Source of the DNA: JAVBRU01 sp031547595
Lineage (GTDB): Bacteria; Bacillota; Clostridia; Christensenellales; Aristaeellaceae
Reading direction: 5' to 3'
Length of the DNA: 11,525 bases
Assembly: GCA_031547595.1 (NCBI GenBank)
Contig: JAVBRU010000104.1
Location: 1 to 11,525 of the forward strand
Each line of letters opens with the position of its first letter. Within the stretch, counting starts at the first letter, position 1. Below, piece by piece: positions 5,958 through 11,525 of the stretch. The notes beneath the pieces were generated by a model. It made no database searches. It was not told the DNA's origin and saw nothing but the letters and a program-made list of their open reading frames with translations. The position numbers and the translations under genes were made by a program.

Positions 5958-6491
5958 TTGCTGTTGGACATTTCCCCTGCTTTACGCACCCCGGGTGAGG
6001 AGTTCTCCTTCACCCATCGTGAGGAAATCCCTCCGCAGGATATCTTTTCCGAGACTGTAGGATTCGACCCCGTGGTGTTCAACGGTGTCTTCTCTATGGC
6101 CGGGAACAGCTTGCATATCCGTGGACAAATTTCCACTACCGCGCACACAACCTGCGCGCGTTGCCTGGCTCCGCTTCCTTACCCCGTCACCGCGCCGTTT
6201 GACGAGATTTTCGTCAGGACAGAGCGCATCGTGCGGGAGCAAGACGATTTCCTGGAGCAGGACGAAGACCGTCTCGTCTTTGAGGGTTCCAAAGTGGATC
6301 TGTCTCATTTGGCGTTGACGCTGGTGCTACTGGAGTTGCCCCTGCGCTTTGTTTGCGCAGCGCCCTGCGAAGGGCCGGTGGCCAGTACACTGGAAGCCCA
6401 TCAAAAGACGCATGCTTGCCAGAAGGACACGCCCGACCAGCATCCTTTTTCGGCATTGCAGCAATTGCTGACAAAGGATCAGGAGGTGTAA
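5958..6491 (+). CDS. yceD: YceD/DUF177-family protein
   Basis: Members of this family are almost always encoded just upstream of rpmF; the E. coli and plant homologues are reported to support 23S rRNA accumulation. The 177-residue product shows the family pattern: TTCARCLAPL (Cys66, Cys69), an acidic middle (VREQDDFLEQDEDR), a hydrophobic LPLRFVC segment (128-133) and HPFSALQQLL (162-171) near the end. Many Firmicutes homologues carry a second CXXC-type cluster ending in GLCPVCG; here only Cys133, Cys137 and Cys154 are present and the GLCPVCG part is absent. Translation starts at a TTG (5958) because GGAG lies 8 nt upstream and no ATG is available nearby. The stop TAA is 5 nt before rpmF, and the rpmF ribosome binding site lies inside the last codons. 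Confidence 0.9.
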   Translation: MLLDISPALRTPGEEFSFTHREEIPPQDIFSETVGFDPVVFNGVFSMAGNSLHIRGQISTTAHTTCARCLAPLPYPVTAPFDEIFVRTERIVREQDDFLEQDEDRLVFEGSKVDLSHLALTLVLLELPLRFVCAAPCEGPVASTLEAHQKTHACQKDTPDQHPFSALQQLLTKDQEV

Positions 6492-6496
6492 CCCAC

Positions 6497-6691
6497 ATGG
6501 CTCTTCCAAAGGGAAAAGTATCGAAAGCTCGCGGCCGCAGCCGTCGTGCTAACTGGAAATTGACTGTCCCCGCTATCGTCGAGTGCTCTCAGTGCCACAA
6601 GATGAAGCTGTCGCACCGTGTTTGCAAGTATTGCGGCTATTATGATGGCAAGCAGGTTGTCGTCGTCGATCAGGACAAAAAGAAGGCGTAA
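6497..6691 (+). CDS. rpmF: 50S ribosomal protein L32, zinc-binding form
   Basis: L32 is a small protein of the large ribosomal subunit. The 64-residue product starts MALPKGKVSKARGRSRRAN, a typical L32 beginning (commonly MAVPKRKTSKSR). It carries a zinc ribbon CSQC (30-33) and CKYC (43-46), the C+ form that binds one zinc ion; some bacteria also keep a zinc-free copy for zinc shortage, which is not in this window. The end is basic (DQDKKKA). AGGAGGTG (6481-6488), 8 nt upstream, is a near-ideal ribosome binding site and lies within the end of yceD. An upstream in-frame extension was rejected because it overlaps yceD and lacks such a site. Confidence 0.97.
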   Translation: MALPKGKVSKARGRSRRANWKLTVPAIVECSQCHKMKLSHRVCKYCGYYDGKQVVVVDQDKKKA

Positions 6692-6700
6692 AAGCCTTAT

Positions 6701-6939
6701 AACCCACTAAGCCGGAGGAGTACCCTGTTTCATCCATCAGAGAGGGCGGCACATGGCTGAAAGGCCGCCTGGGAGTTGAGGCAGGGGAAGGTCGCTGGGC
6801 CTTGGGCATGAATGAAATCATCAGTTCATGCGCGTCACGCCCGTTATCGCGTGTCAAGGCAGTGCTTGCGCTGCGAAATAAGGTGGTACCACGGGTCGCC
6901 CCGTCCTTTAATCAGGATGGGGCGGCTTTTGCTTTTTTA
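6701..6939 (+). promoter_or_regulatory. Valine T-box riboswitch leader of valS
   Basis: T-box leaders bind uncharged tRNA and let transcription continue only when the matching amino acid is short. Stem I shows AGTA (6719-6722) followed by CCCTG (6723-6727) pairing with CAGGG (6782-6786). Opposite AGTA is GAA (6787-6789), which completes the S-turn. The next bases, G then GTC (6791-6793), make GUC the likely specifier, a valine codon that fits the valS gene. The distal part has AGAGAG (6739-6744), a GGCGGC/GCCGCC stem and GGCTG in its loop (6755-6759). Two further hairpins (about 6805-6835 and 6855-6875) lead to the T-box sequence AGGTGGTACCACGG (6881-6894). Its TGGT can pair with the ACCA end of tRNA-Val. 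The limits are approximate. The leader begins about 10 nt after rpmF, with no clear promoter between them. Confidence 0.93.
6895..6938 (+). terminator. T-box-controlled intrinsic terminator before valS
   Basis: A 13-bp stem (6895-6907 with 6914-6926, two G-U pairs) around the loop TTAATC is followed by TTTTGCTTTTTT. Its left arm directly follows the T-box sequence, so binding of uncharged tRNA to the antiterminator would prevent it from forming. It lies just before the AAGGAGG site of valS. Confidence 0.93.
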
Positions 6940-6957
6940 TATAAGGAGGATGGGCTT

Positions 6958-9594
6958 ATGGGCGAAATCAACATGGAAAAGACCTATAATCCACAGGCGA
7001 TAGAACAGACGATATACGAAAATTGGGAGGCGTCCGGTGCGTTCACAGCCAAGCGGGTGCCCGGCAAAAAGCCCTTCACCATTGTGATGCCACCGCCCAA
7101 CGTCACCGGGCAATTGCATATGGGCCACGCCATGGATTGCGTGCTGCAGGATTCGCTGATCCGCTATCACCGCATGAAGGGCGATCCCACCCTGTGGCTG
7201 CCCGGCACCGACCATGCTTCCATCGCCACCGAGGTGAAGGTGATGGATAAGCTGCGCGAGCAGGGCATCAGCAAAGAAGAGATTGGCCGAGAGGGCTTTT
7301 TGGAGCATGCCTGGGAGTGGAAACGCGAGTACGGCGGCCGCATCACGAAGCAGCTTCGCCGCATGGGCGCCAGCTGCGATTGGTCGCGCGAGCGCTTCAC
7401 CATGGATGCGGGCTGCTCCGAAGCCGTGAACGAAGTGTTCGTGCGCCTGTATGAGCAGGGCTTGATCTACCGGGGAGACCGCATCATTAACTGGTGCCCC
7501 GTGTGCAAGACCGCGCTGTCCGATGCCGAGGTGGAGTACGAATCCCAAGCATCGCACCTGTGGCACATCCGCTACCCCGCAGCGGATGGCGGCGAGGGCG
7601 TGGTGGTGGCGACGACCCGCCCCGAGACCATGCTGGGCGATACCGGCGTGGCCGTGAACCCGAATGACGAGCGCTATACCCATCTGGTGGGCAAAAAAGT
7701 GGTTCTGCCGCTGCTCAACAAAGAAATCCCTGTGGTGGCGGATGATTATGTGGAGATGGAGTTTGGCACCGGCGCGGTGAAAATGACCCCCGCGCACGAC
7801 CCGAACGACTTTGAGGTGGCCAAGCGCCACGGCCTGGACGTGCTGCGCGTGACCAACGACGATGGCAGCATGAACGAAAAAGCGGGCGCATACGCAGGGC
7901 TTTCTGCCAAGGAATGCCGAAAACGCGTGGTGGAAGAGCTGCAGGCGCTGGGGCTTCTGATCAAAATCGAAGATTACACCCACAACGTGGGCACCTGTTA
8001 CCGCTGCCACAACACCGTAGATCCGCTGCTCAGCCGCCAGTGGTTTGTGAAAATGCAGCCCTTGGCCGAGCCTGCCATCGCCGCCGTGCGTGAGGGCAAG
8101 ACCAATTTTGTGCCGGAGCGCTTCAGCAAGATTTATTACAACTGGATGGAAAACATCCGCGATTGGTGCATCAGCCGTCAGCTGTGGTGGGGCCACCGCA
8201 TCCCCGCGTGGTACTGCGCCGATTGCGGCGAGCTGATTGTGGCACGGGAAGCGCCCGCGGCCTGCCCGCACTGCCAGTCCTTGAAGCTTGCGCAGGATGA
8301 GGACGTGCTGGACACCTGGTTCTCCTCCGCACTGTGGCCCTTCTCCACCCTCGGCTGGCCGGAAAACACCGAGGACCTCCAGTATTTCTATCCCACCAGC
8401 ACGCTGGTGACGGGCTATGATATCATTTTCTTTTGGGTGGCGCGCATGATATTCTCTGGCATTGCGCATATGGGCGAAACGCCCTTTGACACCGTGGTCA
8501 TCCATGGCCTGGTGCGCGATGCGCAGGGCAGGAAAATGTCCAAATCCCTGGGCAACGGCATCGATCCTTTCGAGATTATCGACCAATACGGCACCGATGC
8601 GCTGCGATTTTCCCTTTGCATGGGCATTAGCCCCGGCAATGACACCCGTTTCTCCAACGACCGTGTGGAAATGTCGCGTAACTTTGCCAACAAGGTGTGG
8701 AATGCTTCGCGCTTTGTGCTGATGAACCTGGATGGCATCGAAGCACTGGACGGCAAGCAATTGCAGCTGCCTGACCAGTGGATTTTGACCAAGTACGCCG
8801 ATGCCGTGCGCGAGGTGAGCGGGCATTTTGAGCAAGCCGATTACGGCCTTGCCGCGCAAAAATTGTACGACTTTATCTGGAGCGAGTTCTGCGATTGGTA
8901 TATCGAGCTGGCCAAATCCGGCCTGATGGGCGAGGATTTAGGTCGCAAGGCGGCGGTGCGTGCGGTGCTGCAAGCGGTGCTTTCGGGGCTTCTGCGCCTG
9001 CTGCACCCCTTCATGCCCTTTGTGACGGAGGAAGTGTACAAGAATCTGCCCGGCAACGAAAATTCTTCCTGCATGCAAGCCGCTTGGCCGGTTGTGGACG
9101 AAGCCTATGTGTTCGCGGACGAAGCGCAAAAGATGGAGGGCATCATGGAGATGATCCGCGCCATCCGCAATGTGCGCGCCGATATGAACGTGCAGCCCAG
9201 CATGCGTGCCCGCCTGATGGTGCGGCCCGCCGCAGGCTGGCAGGATGTGCTGGCATCGTCCGAAAACTACTTTATGCGCCTTGCCGGGGCGTCCTCGCTG
9301 GAGCTTTTGCTGGATGGCCAGGTGCCAACCGAAAAGACCGTCAGCGCCGTGTGCATCCCGGGCGAATGCCTGATGCCGCTGGGCGATCTGGTGGACTTTG
9401 CCAAGGAACGCGCGCGCTTGCAAAAGGAAAAAGCGAACCTGGAGGGCGAGATCGCCCGCTCTGAGGCCAAGCTGAACAATGCGGGCTTTGTGGCCAAAGC
9501 GCCCGCCCAGCTGATTGCGGACGAAAAAGAAAAGCTGGAAAAGAACAAGCAAATGCTGCCCGCGCTGGTCGAGCGCATCGCGTCCCTCGGATGA
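6958..9594 (+). CDS. valS: Valyl-tRNA synthetase
   Basis: ValS charges tRNA-Val with valine using ATP and removes mischarged threonine. The 878-residue product is full length. The class I signatures are HMGH (54-57, in PPPNVTGQLHMGHAMD) and KMSKS (526-530). The CP1 editing domain includes TTRPETMLGDTG (219-230). Cysteine pairs CPVC (180-183) and CADC/CPHC (420-423, 436-439) are candidate zinc-binding sites. LWWGHRIPAWYC precedes the second site. The C-terminal ~70 residues are a charged helical arm (AKERARLQKEKANLEGEIARS and onward), the ValS coiled coil that contacts tRNA. The ATG at 6958 was chosen because AAGGAGG (6943-6949) is 8 nt upstream; an in-frame extension back to 6802 would run through the T-box and terminator. 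The gene is regulated by the T-box leader and overlaps rsmH by 4 nt. Confidence 0.98.
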   Translation: MGEINMEKTYNPQAIEQTIYENWEASGAFTAKRVPGKKPFTIVMPPPNVTGQLHMGHAMDCVLQDSLIRYHRMKGDPTLWLPGTDHASIATEVKVMDKLREQGISKEEIGREGFLEHAWEWKREYGGRITKQLRRMGASCDWSRERFTMDAGCSEAVNEVFVRLYEQGLIYRGDRIINWCPVCKTALSDAEVEYESQASHLWHIRYPAADGGEGVVVATTRPETMLGDTGVAVNPNDERYTHLVGKKVVLPLLNKEIPVVADDYVEMEFGTGAVKMTPAHDPNDFEVAKRHGLDVLRVTNDDGSMNEKAGAYAGLSAKECRKRVVEELQALGLLIKIEDYTHNVGTCYRCHNTVDPLLSRQWFVKMQPLAEPAIAAVREGKTNFVPERFSKIYYNWMENIRDWCISRQLWWGHRIPAWYCADCGELIVAREAPAACPHCQSLKLAQDEDVLDTWFSSALWPFSTLGWPENTEDLQYFYPTSTLVTGYDIIFFWVARMIFSGIAHMGETPFDTVVIHGLVRDAQGRKMSKSLGNGIDPFEIIDQYGTDALRFSLCMGISPGNDTRFSNDRVEMSRNFANKVWNASRFVLMNLDGIEALDGKQLQLPDQWILTKYADAVREVSGHFEQADYGLAAQKLYDFIWSEFCDWYIELAKSGLMGEDLGRKAAVRAVLQAVLSGLLRLLHPFMPFVTEEVYKNLPGNENSSCMQAAWPVVDEAYVFADEAQKMEGIMEMIRAIRNVRADMNVQPSMRARLMVRPAAGWQDVLASSENYFMRLAGASSLELLLDGQVPTEKTVSAVCIPGECLMPLGDLVDFAKERARLQKEKANLEGEIARSEAKLNNAGFVAKAPAQLIADEKEKLEKNKQMLPALVERIASLG

Positions 9595-10541
9595 GCGGCA
9601 TTGTATTTGAGCATCAGCCCGTAATGCTTGCCGAGGTGCTGGCGTATCTTGCGCCAGCGCCTGGCGGCGTGTTTGCGGACGGAACTTTAGGCGGCGGCGG
9701 CCACAGTCAGGCCATTTTACAGCAGATTGGCGGCACCGGTGCGCTGTATGGCATCGACCGCGACCCGGCTGCGATTCAGGCCGCCAGTAACCGGCTCCAA
9801 GCGTATCCCGCGTTCCACGCCATTCACGGCAACTTCCACGATGTGAAGGCGCTGCTGCCGGAAGGTGTGCTGCTGGATGGCGGGCTGTTGGATCTTGGCG
9901 TATCCTCGCATCAGATCGACACGCCGCAGCGCGGGTTTTCCTACCACGAGGATGCGCCGCTGGATATGCGCATGGATACCACGCGCGGCGTGACGGCTGC
10001 CGAATACCTGAACACTGTTGCCGAAGCAGAGTTCACCAGCATTTTGCGCGATTATGGCGATGAAAAATGGGCAGCGCGCATTGCACGCATCCTGATTGAG
10101 CACCGCAACCAAGCGCCGCTTGTCACCACGCAGGATTTGGTGAAGGTAGTGGACGCTGCCATCCCCAAGGCTGTGCGCCGCAAGGATGAAGGGCACCCCG
10201 CCAGACGCACCTTCCAGGCCGTGCGCATCGCCGTCAATGACGAGCTGGCGCCGCTTACCCAGGCGCTGCTGGACTGGGTGGATTGCCTGAAAGACGGCGG
10301 ACGCTTGTGCGTGATCACCTTTCATTCCATTGAAGACCGCATTGTGAAGCACACCTTCCGCCACTTGCAGAACCCTTGCACCTGCCCGCCCAAAGCGCCC
10401 ATTTGCACCTGCGGCAAGCAGCCGCTGGGCAAGGCCATCGGCGGGGCGATCCGCGCCACACAGGAGGAGCTAGCGCTTAACTCCCGTGCGCACAGTGCTA
10501 CGCTGCGGGTGTTTGAAAAAAGGCAGGGGGATGAAGAGTGA
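9591..10541 (+). CDS. rsmH: 16S rRNA C1402 N4-methyltransferase RsmH (MraW)
   Basis: RsmH methylates N4 of cytidine 1402 in 16S rRNA, at the ribosomal P site, using S-adenosylmethionine. The 316-residue product shows the family in order: FEHQPVMLAEVL near the N-terminus, the SAM-binding DGTLGGGGHS (30-39), LLDLGVSSHQID, GFSYHEDAPLDMRMD, GDEKWAARIARIL, the GHPARRTFQAVRIAVNDEL segment and ITFHSIEDRIVKHTF near the end. A cysteine group, CTCPPKAPICTC, follows and is seen in many homologues. The ATG overlaps the valS stop as ATGA (9591-9594), so translation is probably coupled to valS. This gene usually lies in the mraZ-rsmH-ftsL division cluster; here it lies between valS and rsmI. Whether another copy exists elsewhere cannot be told. 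Confidence 0.96.
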   Translation: MSGIVFEHQPVMLAEVLAYLAPAPGGVFADGTLGGGGHSQAILQQIGGTGALYGIDRDPAAIQAASNRLQAYPAFHAIHGNFHDVKALLPEGVLLDGGLLDLGVSSHQIDTPQRGFSYHEDAPLDMRMDTTRGVTAAEYLNTVAEAEFTSILRDYGDEKWAARIARILIEHRNQAPLVTTQDLVKVVDAAIPKAVRRKDEGHPARRTFQAVRIAVNDELAPLTQALLDWVDCLKDGGRLCVITFHSIEDRIVKHTFRHLQNPCTCPPKAPICTCGKQPLGKAIGGAIRATQEELALNSRAHSATLRVFEKRQGDEE

Positions 10542-11386
10542 CATTGTTTGTTGTGGCCACGCCCATTGGCAACCTGTCGGACATGAGCCCCCACGCCATC
10601 GAAGCATTGCGGAATGTGGCGCTCATTGCCGCCGAGGACACCCGCGTCACCCGCAAGCTAACCACGCATTTTGATATCCGCACGCCGCTCACCAGCTGTC
10701 ATCAGCACAACGAGAAGGGCAAGGCGGACGAGATTGTGCAGCGCATGCTTGCTGAAAACATCGATGTGGCGCTGGTCACTGATGCGGGCACCCCTGCGAT
10801 ATCCGATCCCGGCACCGCGCTGGTGCAAAAGGCTGCACAGGCGGGCATCCCCGTGATTGCGGTGGCAGGCCCGAGCGCCATGGCTGCTGCGCTGTCTGTC
10901 AGCGGGTTCGACCTTACGGAGTTCACCTTTTATGGCTTCCTGCCCCGCGCCAAGCAGGAACTGCGGGACAAGCTGCTCTCCATCGCACGCCGCTCTCAGT
11001 GCGCGATTGTGCACGAATCCCCCCACCGCATCAAGGATTTGACTGCTGCGATTTTGGATACGCTGCCCGGCGCGCTGATGAGCGTCAGCTGCGATCTGAC
11101 CAAGCTGCACGAATTGACGCTGCGTGGCACACCGCAGTTTATTCTCGATCAGCTCAACGCCAACGAGAAGAGCGAGAAGGGCGAGTATTGCATCGTGATC
11201 GACCTTCGCGGCGTGTCTGTGCCGCCCGAGGCACCGCCCGTGAATGCTTCGCTGGAGGCGCGGCTGTTTGATGCATTGCTTTCTGGCGCGTCCATGCGCG
11301 ACGCCGTGGCGGCACTGGTAGAGCAGGGCGAGAAAAAGAACGCCGTGTACGCGGCGTCCTTGCGCGTAAAAGAGGTTATGGAGTAG
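10538..11386 (+). CDS. rsmI: 16S rRNA C1402 2'-O-methyltransferase RsmI
   Basis: RsmI adds the 2'-O-methyl group to C1402 of 16S rRNA, the nucleotide that RsmH methylates at N4; together they make m4Cm1402, which tunes decoding. The 282-residue product has the expected length and motifs: ATPIGNLSD (7-15), AAEDTRVT (31-38), TDAGTPAISDPG (81-92, usually SDAGTP), AGPSA (110-114), FYGFLPR (131-137) and HESPHRI (159-165). The last ~45 residues resemble the small C-terminal helical domain of the family (LSGASMRDAVAALVEQGEKKNAVYAASLRV). Translation starts at GTG (10538), overlapping the rsmH stop as GTGA, with AGGGGG 7 nt upstream; the ATG at 10531 is in another frame. It is the last gene of the valS-rsmH-rsmI unit. 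Confidence 0.97.
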   Translation: MTLFVVATPIGNLSDMSPHAIEALRNVALIAAEDTRVTRKLTTHFDIRTPLTSCHQHNEKGKADEIVQRMLAENIDVALVTDAGTPAISDPGTALVQKAAQAGIPVIAVAGPSAMAAALSVSGFDLTEFTFYGFLPRAKQELRDKLLSIARRSQCAIVHESPHRIKDLTAAILDTLPGALMSVSCDLTKLHELTLRGTPQFILDQLNANEKSEKGEYCIVIDLRGVSVPPEAPPVNASLEARLFDALLSGASMRDAVAALVEQGEKKNAVYAASLRVKEVME

Positions 11387-11525
11387 GGGGAGGGGGACGC
11401 TGGTGGCGCCACGCACCCAACCCCCCCCCAAGACCACACAAAACAACCACAAGGGATAATTCAAATAGAAAAAATTGTAGTAACAAAAACAAAAAACAAA
11501 ATGGACAGAGGTATGTAAAATACAC
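11387..11525. other. Non-coding tail with G/C homopolymers and an A-rich stretch
   Basis: No reading frame is supported here. Directly after rsmI come G5-A-G5 (11386-11396), a perfect 10-bp palindrome GTGGCGCCAC (11403-11412) and a run of nine Cs (11421-11429). The G and C runs could pair as a long hairpin enclosing the palindrome, but no T tract follows, so it is not a standard intrinsic terminator. From about 11430 to the end the strand is very rich in A, with some C and few T, unlike the GC-rich rest of the window. No promoter with both boxes is visible. Confidence 0.6.

Noticed and set aside
6802..6957. N-terminal extension of valS
   Set aside because: It runs through the T-box and its terminator; AAGGAGG before 6958 sets the start.
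6937..8859. Open frame of about 640 codons antisense to valS
   Set aside because: It lies wholly opposite the well-supported valS gene, has no ribosome binding site, and its composition is that expected from the GC-biased third positions of valS.
1..11525. CRISPR arrays, insertion sequences, phage genes, toxin-antitoxin or defence modules
   Set aside because: I saw no spaced direct repeats, transposase or integrase motifs, or known defence domains in any frame.

Overview
The window looks like chromosome from a GC-rich member of the Clostridia (Bacillota), probably an uncultured gut or environmental lineage. This is inferred from several signs: strong AGGAGG-type ribosome binding sites, sigma-A promoters close to consensus, a T-box leader in front of valS, a zinc-type L32, ThyX next to Mini-ribonuclease III, and TTG/GTG starts. 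No organism can be named from the sequence alone.

Layout. Positions 1-2221 hold a leftward operon: promoter, AraC-family regulator, mrnC (Mini-III RNase), thyX, and the first 41 codons of a further gene that runs off the left edge (perhaps rlmB). A divergent control region at about 2167-2410 carries two well-formed back-to-back promoters and two palindromes. To its right, reading rightward, are a secreted protein of unknown function (2411-3331) with a hairpin terminator, an RluA-family pseudouridine synthase (3396-4277), a small membrane-anchored protein of unknown function coupled to a tRNA-dihydrouridine synthase (4350-5869), a perfect-consensus promoter driving yceD and rpmF (5900-6691), a valine T-box leader with terminator (about 6701-6939), and then valS-rsmH-rsmI joined by 4-nt overlaps (6958-11386). 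The last 139 bases are non-coding, with G and C homopolymers followed by an A-rich stretch.

Most genes build or modify the translation machinery: 23S rRNA maturation (mrnC, perhaps rlmB and yceD), rRNA/tRNA modification (RluA-type, Dus, RsmH, RsmI), a ribosomal protein (L32) and an aminoacyl-tRNA synthetase (ValS). The most notable arrangement is rsmH (usually in the cell-division dcw cluster) overlapping rsmI: the two enzymes methylate the same nucleotide, C1402 of 16S rRNA. The AraC regulator joined by a 4-nt overlap to mrnC-thyX is also unusual. I found no CRISPR array, insertion sequence, phage gene, tRNA/rRNA gene or recognisable defence system. Apart from the two unknown exported proteins and these arrangements, this is ordinary housekeeping chromosome.
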